From Marinobacter sp. F4206 (GTDB lineage Bacteria > Pseudomonadota > Gammaproteobacteria > Pseudomonadales > Oleiphilaceae): 64,000 bases of DNA. This document shows positions 9,503 to 19,324 of the stretch, in pieces. How positions within the stretch are numbered: position 1 is the first letter of the stretch; each line of letters begins with the position of its first letter. A program made the position numbers and the translations under genes. Where the stretch lies: the NCBI RefSeq assembly GCF_019392195.1, contig NZ_JAHXKI010000007.1, positions 50,411-114,410 on the forward strand, read 5' to 3'. The notes below the pieces were generated by a model, which was given only the letters and a program-made list of their open reading frames with translations, was not told the DNA's origin and did not search any database.

Positions 9503-9838
9503 ATGAATGATTCCAGTGATCAGATAGGGCAGGTTGCCGACAGCCTGCTCCGCATAGAGATTGAGCTGCGTCAGCTAGGGCTTTGGGAAGCGGAACCGCC
9601 ATCTCCGGAGGCGCTGCAGAGCACCCAGCCCTTCTGCATCGACACGCTGGAATTCACCCAGTGGATCCAGTTTGTGTTTGTGGCGCGGATGAAAGTGATC
9701 ATTGAGAATGACCATCCACTCCCGGCGGTTTCGGGGATTGCCCCGATGGCAGAGGAGCATTTTCGTGGCCGACCCGAATCAGGTGACAGCCTGGTCCGGG
9801 AGCTCGAAGAGATTGACCGGTTGTTGTCCGGGAACTGA
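9503..9838 (+). CDS. YqcC family protein (DUF446)
   Basis: A 111-residue acidic, soluble protein. The segments IEIELRQLGLWE, FCIDTLEFTQWIQFVFVARM and the closing IAPMAEEHF identify the YqcC/DUF446 family, whose members are small helical proteins of unknown function often next to a pseudouridine synthase gene; here the neighbour is instead the ParA gene, 12 bases upstream, so the two are probably co-transcribed. It ends one base before the stop of the opposing nadC. Confidence 0.83.
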   Translation: MNDSSDQIGQVADSLLRIEIELRQLGLWEAEPPSPEALQSTQPFCIDTLEFTQWIQFVFVARMKVIIENDHPLPAVSGIAPMAEEHFRGRPESGDSLVRELEEIDRLLSGN

Positions 9839-10726
<888 letters not shown>

Positions 10727-10842
10727 CTATAGGCCCGGCCCCGATTCGCCAAACGGTACGAACCGAACTGCTAAACTGTGACCAGCGTCTGATCTACACA
10801 AAAGGTGACAAAATCTGACACAAGCTGACGCAGACAGCTCGT

Positions 10843-13203
10843 ATGATGAAACATTCTGAAAACTCCCCGGCATTCCGCGATCTTACCCGGAGCAGCTCAA
10901 TGGCGCGCGATAACAATATTGTCAGTTTTTCTGGCCAGAAGCCGCTGCAGAGGTTTTCCCTGCCTCAGGCGCTGGTGCGCTTACGTGACGCGTCGGGTCA
11001 GTCTCTGCAACGAGTGCTGGCAAACTTTTTTGATCGCTCGGACGATGCCCTCTTTGAGCTGGCTGATCGCGCCAGCGCCACCCGGGACCAAACCGCCTAT
11101 TTCGATGCCATGCGGGAGCTTCGCCTCCGGCGCAAGGCCATGGTGGTTTCCATGTTGCAGTATGTCAGTCAGGCCTTCAACGATATCGGCAAGTTCCGGC
11201 CCCGGGAGTCCGCAGGTACTCTCGATGAGGTGGAAGAGGATTCCCTGAGCCTGGTGGATCACTCCCAGCTCGAACAGCAGGTTGCGATTGAAAACCTGAT
11301 CAACAAGCTGCGCAGCCGGTATTCCGATCAGATTCGGTTGCTGACCGTGCGGGTCAACCATGTGGTGCCGTCCATCGAACTGGCGGACAGTCAGATGCCC
11401 CTCAGTCCGGAAGTCCTGTGCGGCGGGGTGGCGGAAGCGTGCGCCGACCTTGACATCGATATTCGCGCCAAGCTGGTTGTCCTCAAGTTGTTTGATCGCC
11501 TGCTGGCCGACACCCTCGGAGATTTTTACCAGGAGGCCAACCACACCCTGGTAACCGAGGGCGTCCTGCCCGATATGAAACGCCCCCCCGTGGAGCAGTC
11601 AGGGAGCCCCAAAGCCACCTCGCGTGGGAGAGTTCAGGGCGCCAGGAGCAGTGGCGTCCGATCGCCGGGTTCGGATTCAGGTACAGATGGGCAGGGGGCG
11701 CAGGCAACCTTTTCCGAGCTGAGTGCGTTGCTGCACCAGGGTCACGAAGCGTCCGGTGCCGGGGGAACAGGTTCCGGTGAAGGTCATCTGGATACGGATC
11801 GGCTGATGGCCCGGTTGAGTGAAATCCAGGCGGCATCCGGCCAATGGGGCGTGGACGAGATCATCACCCTGAACGATCAGCTCAAACCGGTTCTGACGGT
11901 GGATCAGGGCAAATTTACCAACGTAGGGCAGGTGGACAACGACGTCATCAACCTGGTTGGGATGCTGTTCGATTTCATTCTTGAGGACCGGCAGTTGCAC
12001 CCGGTCATGAAGTCGCTGATCAGCCGGCTGCAGATCCCGGTTCTCAAGGTCGCCTTGAGCGACAAGAACTTCTTTAACCGCGGTGGTCACCCCGTCCGCA
12101 AGCTGCTGAATGAATTGGCACTCTCCGCCATTGGCTGGACCGAGAAGCGCACCGGACAGCGGGATCCACTTCGGGACAAGATCGAGTCGGTGGTTGGGCG
12201 GGTGCTGAACGAGTTTACCGACAACGTTGGGCTGTTTGACGAATTGCTGGCCGACTTCAGCCACTTCATGGACCTTGATCGCCGGCGCCGGGAGCTGGTC
12301 GAGCAGCGCCTCCGGGATGCCGAAGAGGGGCGCGCCAAGCAGGAGCGGGCGTCCGAAGCGGTCGACGGTATGATTCGGGGTCTGGTCACGAATCGTGAGG
12401 TTCCGGCGCCGGTTGCCCAGCTGATGCAGGAAGCCTGGCGTAAGTATCTGCAATGGGTCGTGCTGCGGGAAGGTGAGGACAGCCAGAAGTGGACTGAAGC
12501 CCGGGACCTGACCGAGCGGCTGGTGTGGAGTGTCGATCCCAGGCCCGTGTCGGAGACGACGCGCAGCGACCTGTTGCGGGCGATTCCGTCCATTGTCGAT
12601 GACCTGCGTAAAGCCTTGCAGGAGATTTCCTGGGATCCGTTCGCGACCGACTCGATCATCCGTGATCTGGAGTTGGCCCACGTCGACGTTTTCCAGCGTC
12701 TGGTAACCGCGCCCTCCCGTGCGGAGCCCCCGATTGAGGCCTCACCAGAAGCCTCGCCGGAGCCGGTAACCGAAACTTCGCCAGCGAACGTCGCCGGACG
12801 GAGCAGCGGTGCAGAAGCTTCCGGTGCGGAGAAGGCACGCCCGGAGGCGCCTGTCGAACCGGTAGTCAAAGCCGGGGCGCCGGAGGCCTCCGATGACGGG
12901 GCGGAGCCGTCTGATGCTGTCGCCCAGGAGTGGCTCGACCGAGCTGACGCCCTGCGGGTCGGTTCCTGGATTGAGATGTCAAAGGATGGCGGCAAGGTTC
13001 GCTGTAAGCTGGCGGCGTTTATCAAGGCCACCGGCAAGTACATTTTCGTCAACCGCAGTGGTGCCAAGGTTGCTGAGTATCATCGTCAGGACCTGGCGTC
13101 AGCCATGGCCTCCGGCGAAATCGGTATGCTCGATGACGGCCTGATCTTTGACCGGGCGCTGGAATCGATTATTGATAACCTGCGCAGTAGCCGCAAAGAC
13201 TGA
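10843..13203 (+). CDS. DUF1631 protein
   Basis: A large 786-residue soluble protein whose body (for example SRYSDQIRLLTVRVNH and LFDFILEDRQLHPVMKSLIS) matches the DUF1631 family, mis-named thymidine phosphorylase in older annotations. A Ser/Gly-rich linker covers roughly residues 250-305 and a Pro/Glu/Ala-rich linker residues 625-690. After it comes a C-terminal beta-rich module (GSWIEMSKDGGKVRCKLAAF) that looks PilZ-like in length, but the diagnostic RxxxR motif is not evident. Two adjacent ATG codons offer the start. Function unknown. Confidence 0.82.
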   Translation: MMKHSENSPAFRDLTRSSSMARDNNIVSFSGQKPLQRFSLPQALVRLRDASGQSLQRVLANFFDRSDDALFELADRASATRDQTAYFDAMRELRLRRKAMVVSMLQYVSQAFNDIGKFRPRESAGTLDEVEEDSLSLVDHSQLEQQVAIENLINKLRSRYSDQIRLLTVRVNHVVPSIELADSQMPLSPEVLCGGVAEACADLDIDIRAKLVVLKLFDRLLADTLGDFYQEANHTLVTEGVLPDMKRPPVEQSGSPKATSRGRVQGARSSGVRSPGSDSGTDGQGAQATFSELSALLHQGHEASGAGGTGSGEGHLDTDRLMARLSEIQAASGQWGVDEIITLNDQLKPVLTVDQGKFTNVGQVDNDVINLVGMLFDFILEDRQLHPVMKSLISRLQIPVLKVALSDKNFFNRGGHPVRKLLNELALSAIGWTEKRTGQRDPLRDKIESVVGRVLNEFTDNVGLFDELLADFSHFMDLDRRRRELVEQRLRDAEEGRAKQERASEAVDGMIRGLVTNREVPAPVAQLMQEAWRKYLQWVVLREGEDSQKWTEARDLTERLVWSVDPRPVSETTRSDLLRAIPSIVDDLRKALQEISWDPFATDSIIRDLELAHVDVFQRLVTAPSRAEPPIEASPEASPEPVTETSPANVAGRSSGAEASGAEKARPEAPVEPVVKAGAPEASDDGAEPSDAVAQEWLDRADALRVGSWIEMSKDGGKVRCKLAAFIKATGKYIFVNRSGAKVAEYHRQDLASAMASGEIGMLDDGLIFDRALESIIDNLRSSRKD

Positions 13204-13235
13204 AGTCGTAGCAAGACCGGCGACTTTGTGCTTCA

Positions 13236-13261
13236 ATCAGGGCATTCTGTAATGCCCTGAT
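13236..13261 (+). terminator. Palindrome after the DUF1631 gene
   Basis: A perfect 11-bp stem with a four-base loop (CTGT) lies 33 bases after the DUF1631 stop and 16 bases before the ampD start. There is no T-run, so it may be a weak terminator, an RNA-stability hairpin or a site that influences the unusual ampD start. Confidence 0.5.
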
Positions 13262-13276
13262 ACCTTTGGATTTACC

Positions 13277-13906
13277 TTGCCTCATTCAGACCCAGAACCC
13301 ATCACACAGATTGCTTCCTCCGGCAACATCAACACGCTTCGTGAGACCGGAAGGCTACCGGCGGCCCGCTGGCGCCCATCGCCCAATTTTGGCCCCCGTC
13401 CTGAGTCTGCATCACTCACTCTTCTGGTGGTACACAACATCAGCCTGCCCCCGGGCCAGTTTGGCGGACCGGAAATTGAGGACTTTTTCTGCAACCGCCT
13501 GGACCATGCGGCGCACCCCTATTTCGAAACCATTGCCGGAATGCAGGTGTCGGCCCATGCCCTGATTCGCCGGGATGGCTCGTTGGTCCAGTTTGTCAGC
13601 CTTCTGGATCGAGCCTGGCACGCCGGCCGCTCCTGTTTCCAGGGCGAAGAGGAGTGCAATGATTTCTCCGTCGGTATTGAACTGGAGGGGACCGACGATA
13701 TTCCGTACTCGGAAGCCCAGTATCGTTCTCTGGCCCGGATCGCACACCTGATCATGCTGGCCTGGCCGGCGGTGACGCCCGACCGGCTAACGGGGCATTG
13801 CGATATTGCACCCGGTCGTAAAACCGATCCCGGTCCGGTGTTTGACTGGCAGCACTTTCGCTCCCTGCTGGCGGAAGTTGCTACCAACGATAAGGAGCGG
13901 GGCTGA
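13277..13906 (+). CDS. ampD: 1,6-anhydro-N-acetylmuramyl-L-alanine amidase AmpD
   Basis: Cytoplasmic zinc amidase of cell-wall recycling; it cleaves the stem peptide from anhydromuropeptides and thereby keeps AmpR-dependent beta-lactamase off. Zinc ligands are visible in VVHNISLPPG and in the distal GHCDIAPGRKTDPG. With 209 residues it has a roughly 20-residue N-terminal extension relative to E. coli AmpD. The only start codon between the in-frame stop (13250-13252) and the conserved region is TTG at 13277, so initiation is probably weak. It abuts ampE directly. Confidence 0.93.
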   Translation: MPHSDPEPITQIASSGNINTLRETGRLPAARWRPSPNFGPRPESASLTLLVVHNISLPPGQFGGPEIEDFFCNRLDHAAHPYFETIAGMQVSAHALIRRDGSLVQFVSLLDRAWHAGRSCFQGEEECNDFSVGIELEGTDDIPYSEAQYRSLARIAHLIMLAWPAVTPDRLTGHCDIAPGRKTDPGPVFDWQHFRSLLAEVATNDKERG

Positions 13907-14794
13907 ATGGTCTTGATCGTCTTTTTGCTGGCCTACATGGTTCGGCGCCGGCTGGATACCCACAACCGCCTCTCGGGTGACAAGCTCTGGCGGCACTGGT
14001 TTCACCAGGCTGTGAAGGTCGAGGCAGGCCATGAGGCCGGGATTGCTGGTGGGTTGGCTCTGGTTGTATTGCCGGCCTTGATCGTCGGGCTCGGCGTGTA
14101 TGTGCTTGATGTCATCGGCTGGCGCTTTGCAGGTTACCCCATTGAGTGGCTGATCCTCGTCCTGATGATGGGAGCGCCCGGCTGGCGCCCGGTACTACAG
14201 AGCTACTCCATGTCCTGGCAGCGCGGGGATATGCAGGCGGCGTGGCACGTTGTGGAGGACCGTTTGCCGGCCGAGGAGCGGGGCGCCGCGTCATCACCGG
14301 ACGTGATGCATCTTACCCTGTCGAAAGTCCTGTTGGTCACAGTCTTCCAGCGCTTCTTCCTGGTGGGCTTCTGGTATGTGGTGGGCGGTATTGGTCTGGC
14401 GGTGCTGGCGCGCGGACTGGTAGCGCTTTCCGAACAATGGCCCCAGGCGGCGGCCCGCTCCCGATTCCAGCGGTTGGCTGAATGGATGGCCTGGGTACCG
14501 GTACGATTGCTGTCGGTGACCTTCGGCATTGCCGGCGACCTCGCCGGCTGGCTCCGGGAATTCCCGGCCAGTGTTGGCGGGCTCTCCAAGAAAACCGCAG
14601 ATGTCCTCATGATTTCCGCGAATGGGTCGTTAACCGGGTATGCGTTGGATCCGGAAAGGTTCTCTCGGATTCATTCGGAGGAATGGGCAGATTTCGGTGG
14701 GCGTAGCCTGGGGGCAATACGGGATCTGCTTAACCGGAGCATGCTGGTGTGGATATGCGCGTTGGCGCTATTGGTCATCTTCGGAATGATCTGA
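13907..14794 (+). CDS. ampE: AmpE-like inner-membrane protein
   Basis: A 295-residue membrane protein beginning immediately after the ampD stop. It has an N-terminal LIVFLLAYMVRRRLD, followed by hydrophobic segments near residues 45-75, 140-170 and a C-terminal anchor (LVWICALALLVIFGMI). AmpE partners AmpD in many enterobacteria and pseudomonads as an inner-membrane sensor-like component; its biochemical role is uncertain. Operon position and topology support the call. Confidence 0.9.
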   Translation: MVLIVFLLAYMVRRRLDTHNRLSGDKLWRHWFHQAVKVEAGHEAGIAGGLALVVLPALIVGLGVYVLDVIGWRFAGYPIEWLILVLMMGAPGWRPVLQSYSMSWQRGDMQAAWHVVEDRLPAEERGAASSPDVMHLTLSKVLLVTVFQRFFLVGFWYVVGGIGLAVLARGLVALSEQWPQAAARSRFQRLAEWMAWVPVRLLSVTFGIAGDLAGWLREFPASVGGLSKKTADVLMISANGSLTGYALDPERFSRIHSEEWADFGGRSLGAIRDLLNRSMLVWICALALLVIFGMI

Positions 14795-14914
14795 TCGATA
14801 ACATATAAAAATTACACTTCAACAACAAATAACACTCAAGTTCCTTAGACTTTAGGCGACAATATAAAAAGAGAATATTTGTTCAGTTGTTGAAGTTCCA
14901 GCGAGAGGGAAACC

Positions 14915-16945
14915 GTGAAGCAACTCATTAATCCTGCCATAGCACTGATGAACCGGCTGCCCATGGTCTACAAGTTCAGCCTGATCAGCATACTCTTCCT
15001 GTTGCCGATTGGCGGGCTCTCCTGGCTGGTAATGTCTCAGCTCAATCAGTCGGTTCAGACCATGACCCGAGGCGTTGAAGGGCTTCAGCAACTTCGGAGT
15101 GTCGAGCAACTGCTTGTGTCCTCCATGGCTTACCGGGATTACCGCGCCGCCGGTGTGCTTAAGAACGAGGATGGTTTGATGGCCGCTTCCGAAGACGCCG
15201 CCGAACAGATCGACGCGCTGCTGGAGGCGCTGATGGCTGAACAACGCTCTTTCGATGCCTCGGGATCCTGGGCGCAGCAAGTGGCTGCCATCCAGAAGGA
15301 TTGGGAGGCGCTGCGGGCCGACGACAATTACCAGGGCAATATCGACCCCCAGTTCAAGTATTACCAGGAATTCGTGCAGAAGGTGATGTCGCTGCTGCCG
15401 GCCACCATTGAAATTTCCGGTCTTGGCCAGGATGCGTCCCGTGAGAACCAGTTGCTTCTCGGGCTGGCTCGGGAAGCCTTGCCCGAAGCCCGGGGCGTGA
15501 TTGGCGAGGCCCGGGCCTACGGCACGTTTGCGCTGGTGGAAGGGCAGGTGGGTTATGCCCTGAGCGACGGGCTGAACGCGATCTACGACGGCCTGACCAA
15601 CCGCAGTTCACTGTTGGCGCCGGCGCTGTCGGTGGCGGCCGAGGCCTCCGATCAGCTTTCGGACGAAGCTGGCAACACCATTACCCGGGTAAACGAGAGC
15701 CTGACTCTGGTGCGTGATGCGCTGGATCTCAACGTTGTCACGCCGATGCGACTGGAAATGCCCTGGCAGGAATACGACGCTCTGATTCGCGCGCAGCTTG
15801 AACATTATGATGAGCTGACGGCCGCGATTTTTGATGTGGTCGAGGGCAATCTTTCCACTCGTCTGGAGCAGGAGGTGAATCAGCGGCGGCTCATTGTGGT
15901 CGCACTGGTGGCCATTCTGCTGGTGGTCGTTTATCTCTACATTGGCTTCTTCATGTCGGTGCGTACTGCCATCAACCGCTTCACCGAGGCGGCCCGGAAT
16001 GTGGCGGCGGGTGACATGACCACCCACATCAACCTTCGGAACCGGGATGAGCTGGGGGAACTGACCAGCGAGTTCAACAACATGACTGATCGCATTGCGG
16101 AGCTGATCCGATCGGTCAGCGGTACCACGGCGGATGTCGACCAGCAGGCAGCGCGGGTTAAGGACACAGCTGCCGCGAACAGCGAAGCCGTGGCTCGTCA
16201 GATGGAAGAAAGCGGTCAGATCAATGAAGCCATGAACCAGATGGTGGAAGCCGTTAATGAGGTTACCGAGAGTGCGCACCGGGTAGCTGACAGCGCCGGG
16301 ACCGCAGAAAGCGATACCGAAACCGGACGGCAGGTAGTGGCGGATACCGTAGAAACCATCAATCGGCTGGCCTCGGAAATCTCCGGCGCGGTCGATGTGA
16401 TCAACCGGGTTAGCCAGGACAGTGACAACATCAGCCAGGTGCTGGTTGAAATCAAGGCCATCGCCGAACAGACCAACCTGCTGGCCCTGAATGCCGCGAT
16501 CGAGGCGGCCCGGGCCGGCGAGCAGGGCCGGGGCTTTGCGGTGGTGGCGGACGAGGTACGTTCGCTGTCCCAGCGCACTCACAAGTCGACGGAAGAAATC
16601 GAAGGCATGATTTCACGGCTGCAGAGCGGCGTTAAGGATGCCGTGTCGGCAATGACCAACAGCCGGGATGTGACTGAGACGACGGTGACCAAGTCCGGTC
16701 AGGTGACCGAGGCGCTCGACCGCATTGCACGCGGCATCTCCATCATCGTGGATATGAGTCACCAGATTGCCCAGGCAGCCGAAGAGCAGTCTGCTGTGGC
16801 CAAGGACGTGAATGCCAGCGTCGCGCAGATTGGCGATCTGGGGCAGACCACCGCCGCCAACGCCGAGGAAACCCTGGGATCATCCCGGGAGATGTCTGAC
16901 CTCACGGCGTCGCTTCAGCGCCTGGTGGAAGCCTTCAAGGTGTAA
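14915..16945 (+). CDS. Methyl-accepting chemotaxis protein
   Basis: A 676-residue chemoreceptor with a GTG start preceded by GCGAGAGGG. The first membrane helix spans about residues 20-42, followed by a large helical periplasmic domain (about 280 residues, possibly of the NIT or double helical-bundle type). A second membrane helix lies near 327-350, then HAMP ([18 protein letters not shown]) and the signalling tip [20 protein letters not shown]. No C-terminal NWETF pentapeptide is present. The ligand cannot be inferred. It is a single-gene unit. Confidence 0.93.
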   Translation: MKQLINPAIALMNRLPMVYKFSLISILFLLPIGGLSWLVMSQLNQSVQTMTRGVEGLQQLRSVEQLLVSSMAYRDYRAAGVLKNEDGLMAASEDAAEQIDALLEALMAEQRSFDASGSWAQQVAAIQKDWEALRADDNYQGNIDPQFKYYQEFVQKVMSLLPATIEISGLGQDASRENQLLLGLAREALPEARGVIGEARAYGTFALVEGQVGYALSDGLNAIYDGLTNRSSLLAPALSVAAEASDQLSDEAGNTITRVNESLTLVRDALDLNVVTPMRLEMPWQEYDALIRAQLEHYDELTAAIFDVVEGNLSTRLEQEVNQRRLIVVALVAILLVVVYLYIGFFMSVRTAINRFTEAARNVAAGDMTTHINLRNRDELGELTSEFNNMTDRIAELIRSVSGTTADVDQQAARVKDTAAANSEAVARQMEESGQINEAMNQMVEAVNEVTESAHRVADSAGTAESDTETGRQVVADTVETINRLASEISGAVDVINRVSQDSDNISQVLVEIKAIAEQTNLLALNAAIEAARAGEQGRGFAVVADEVRSLSQRTHKSTEEIEGMISRLQSGVKDAVSAMTNSRDVTETTVTKSGQVTEALDRIARGISIIVDMSHQIAQAAEEQSAVAKDVNASVAQIGDLGQTTAANAEETLGSSREMSDLTASLQRLVEAFKV

Positions 16946-17372
16946 AGAATAGTTTCATTCCTGATACATTTGTGTCAGAAAATTATACACCCTCTATGAA
17001 AGCAAGGTTTTTCGATGCATTTTTTAACGCATTCTATTTACATGGAAAAATCCGGAAGGATGAAGGCAGGACAGCTTGAATCCCGTTTAAAACGTTTTAT
17101 GTGTAAAAAAATCTGACAGATTGGTGTAACTCCCAAGAAGCGCTCATGCCGCTTCTCGCGCCCAGAAAAACAGGCCTACCTGTCAATTATGAATACATAA
17201 ATTTCATATCCATGAATTGGCCAGCAGGCTGAACCCCCGACCTATTCATATCTACCTGTTTCAACGTTATTTTTCGTTTCCGGCACACCCATTGCTCCAG
17301 AGCGAACTGCCGAAAGCGCCGAGAAGGTTCGAGGCGTTAGGCGAGTCATAATAACCGTTACGGAGAATGGAT
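16946..17372. other. Long AT-rich intergenic leader before the pilin gene
   Basis: About 420 bases with no convincing reading frame, clearly more AT-rich than its surroundings. It should contain the pilin promoter and a long 5' leader. I looked for c-di-GMP riboswitch signatures and other known leaders and recognised none. The last 100 bases are richer in G+C and contain short complementary segments (CGCC/GGCG) without a strong fold. Confidence 0.5.
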
Positions 17373-17840
17373 ATGAAATTGCGTACTTTTGCTTCCTGCG
17401 TCGCCCTGGCTGTGTCTGCTGGTGCAGTAAATGCCGATACTTCTGTGGAGGTCCCCCTGAGCGGGACTCTGCCCAAAGAATGTAATATCTCTGCCTACCT
17501 GAATGGTCCTTTCGACAACCTGGATATGGCGAGTCTGTCCTCTCAGGGAGCTGAGTCAGTGACAGTCAACTGTAACTACGGCGGCAGCGCTTCTGTCACA
17601 TTCTCCTCAGCCAATGCGGGTCAAATGGTGAGCGGTACTAACCAGGTTCCCTACAAGCTGATCGTGTCAGGTTCACCTTATAGCAGCGGTGTATCGTTGG
17701 CGACTGACCAGACCTGGAACGGCTGGCCAGCGGTTGCCAATGCCGGTCAGACGCGCTCTCTGAGCGTTCAACTGGACAGCATTGCCACAGTCGCGGGCGC
17801 GTACAGTGATACCGTGACAGTGTCTGTCGCACCGAACTAA
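17373..17840 (+). CDS. Major pilin subunit, chaperone-usher type
   Basis: A 155-residue exported protein. A signal peptide (LRTFASCVALAVSAGAVNA) precedes a beta-rich domain with two Cys (ECNIS and VNCNYG) that would form the usual pilin disulfide. The closing AGAYSDTVTVSVAP resembles the C-terminal strand of spore coat U/CsuA-type pilins. ATG at 17373 is preferred over 17367 because GGAG then lies seven bases upstream. It is the first gene of a five-gene pilus operon and is followed by a terminator, fitting high-level subunit expression. A Csu-like assignment is inference. Confidence 0.75.
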   Translation: MKLRTFASCVALAVSAGAVNADTSVEVPLSGTLPKECNISAYLNGPFDNLDMASLSSQGAESVTVNCNYGGSASVTFSSANAGQMVSGTNQVPYKLIVSGSPYSSGVSLATDQTWNGWPAVANAGQTRSLSVQLDSIATVAGAYSDTVTVSVAPN

Positions 17841-17863
17841 GTTCCGGTAGTTCAGGTGAAAAG

Positions 17864-17893
17864 AAGCCCGTGGTTTTCGCGGGCTTTTCTTTG
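17864..17893 (+). terminator. Terminator between pilin and assembly genes
   Basis: Stem AAGCCCG/CGGGCTT with a loop of nine bases, followed by a T-rich tract. It lies 24 bases after the pilin stop and 17 bases before the chaperone start. It probably attenuates transcription so that the pilin exceeds its assembly machinery, a common pilus design. Confidence 0.75.
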
Positions 17894-17909
17894 GCTGAGG
17901 AGAAGGTTG

Positions 17910-18602
17910 ATGCTTAAGACTCGTCGAGTGTTTTGTGCTCTGGTCGCCTGTTTCGTGGCAGGACTGATGTTGTCCTCTGAGGTTGTTGCGTTTCAACTGG
18001 TCCCTACGGTGTCAGTGCTGGAACTGCCGCAAGACGCCAGCGGTATAACGGTGGTCGTTGAGAACCCAAGAACTGTCCCGTTACCGGTGGAGTTTGAGCT
18101 TGTTGAACGGACCGTGAATCTGGACGGATCGGAAGAGTACACCCCTGCCGATGAAGAGTTTCTCGTTTTTCCACCCCAGGCTGTGATTGGACCGGGTAAG
18201 AGCCAGGCTGTTCGAGTTCAGTGGGTTAGTGACTACCCGAGCGAATCCCGATCGTTCACGCTGTTTGCGTCAGAGATTCCCGTTGATCTTGAGGATGTGG
18301 GTAAGCCAATGCTGCAAACCCTGTTTCGCATGGGGGCCTCTATCCATGTAACGCCGTCTTCGGCACAGCCGGATGTCACATTGACTGAAGCGTCAAAAAC
18401 GGAGTCTGGCATGGAGTTGACGCTGGAGAACATTGGTGATCGATTTATCTATTTGAACGATGTGAGACTGGAGTTTGACGACCGGATGTATACCGGAAGT
18501 GAACTGGCTAACATCGTCGGACGAACGTTGTTACCACCTGCCAGAAAACGAACCATAATCATTCCAGAAGAGACGGGCATTCCCAGAATCAGCATTAATT
18601 AG
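17910..18602 (+). CDS. Periplasmic pilus chaperone (first)
   Basis: A 230-residue exported protein. The start at ATG 17910, behind GAGGAGAAGG, gives a clean signal peptide; an upstream in-frame GTG at 17856 would read through the terminator hairpin and is rejected. The mature N-terminal domain has the PapD-like strand pattern, and FPPQAVIGPGKSQAVRVQW corresponds to the conserved subunit-binding region of chaperone-usher chaperones. It would donate a strand to pilin subunits in the periplasm and deliver them to the usher. Confidence 0.85.
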   Translation: MLKTRRVFCALVACFVAGLMLSSEVVAFQLVPTVSVLELPQDASGITVVVENPRTVPLPVEFELVERTVNLDGSEEYTPADEEFLVFPPQAVIGPGKSQAVRVQWVSDYPSESRSFTLFASEIPVDLEDVGKPMLQTLFRMGASIHVTPSSAQPDVTLTEASKTESGMELTLENIGDRFIYLNDVRLEFDDRMYTGSELANIVGRTLLPPARKRTIIIPEETGIPRISIN

Positions 18603-18610
18603 GGGGCAAA

Positions 18611-19324
18611 TTGAGAAGTATTGTCTTCGCACTTGGTTGTCTGGTGGTAAGCAGCGCCTTGGCCATCGGTGTTGCACCGACGCGCCTGATTTTCAAAACC
18701 GCCAACGAGGAAGCGCAAAGTCTGCGGATTGTCGGCGATAAATTGGCCGATACGGCCGTTGAGCTATACGTGCTGGCGCGGAAGTTCCAGACTGATGAGG
18801 TTCAACTGGTTCCGGATGAAGGGGCGTGTATTGAACTCTCAATCCCCCAGACGCTGATAAAGTCCGGGAGTGGTCAGGAGGTCTGGGTCCAGCCAGACCC
18901 GATGACACCGGGCTGCTATGGCCAATCGTTCTACCTTGTTATTGAAACGCTGCCGATTGCCGGAGCTGAATCAGGCCACTCTGGCCAACTTCGTATTGCG
19001 CCAACCTTCCTGGTCCCTATCCATCTGGCTCCCAGTTCCGCGGCCGATCTGTCGTTTTCCCTGCAACAAGAGGGCCGATATCTTCAGCTGTCCAATTCCA
19101 GTAACGCCTCGATTCTCTATTCAAGTCTTCAATTGGAGTTGCAGGATGAAATTACCGGTCAGTGGCGCCTTTTGTCGGGCAGAGTGATTGCGGCGGCACT
19201 CAACTCTGATGCTCTTCTCGCGGGCGAGCGACGTGTTCTCGCGATTCCTGAGTTGCTGGGTGAGGGCACATTCACCGACATTCGCAGGGCTTCTGCCGAC
19301 ATCCCTCCGGGCGACAAGATTTGA
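18611..19324 (+). CDS. Second periplasmic pilus chaperone-like protein
   Basis: A 237-residue exported protein starting at TTG behind AGGGGG, eight bases after the first chaperone. The mature region starts IGVAPTRLIFKTANEEAQSLRI, the typical beginning of the chaperone N-terminal immunoglobulin-like domain, with a later LSNSSNASILYSSLQLEL resembling the C-terminal domain. It also has two Cys (about residues 77 and 101). Having two distinct chaperones in one operon suggests subunit specialisation (shaft versus tip). Family assignment is by pattern only. Confidence 0.7.
   Translation: MRSIVFALGCLVVSSALAIGVAPTRLIFKTANEEAQSLRIVGDKLADTAVELYVLARKFQTDEVQLVPDEGACIELSIPQTLIKSGSGQEVWVQPDPMTPGCYGQSFYLVIETLPIAGAESGHSGQLRIAPTFLVPIHLAPSSAADLSFSLQQEGRYLQLSNSSNASILYSSLQLELQDEITGQWRLLSGRVIAAALNSDALLAGERRVLAIPELLGEGTFTDIRRASADIPPGDKI

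Noticed and set aside
17330..17342. GTTAGGC near the pilin gene as a possible attC core
   Set aside because: No matching R'' or cassette-like structure is nearby; a single heptamer is expected by chance.
16946..17372. c-di-GMP riboswitch before the pilin gene
   Set aside because: The conserved core expected for GEMM-I was not found; I could not establish any known riboswitch.
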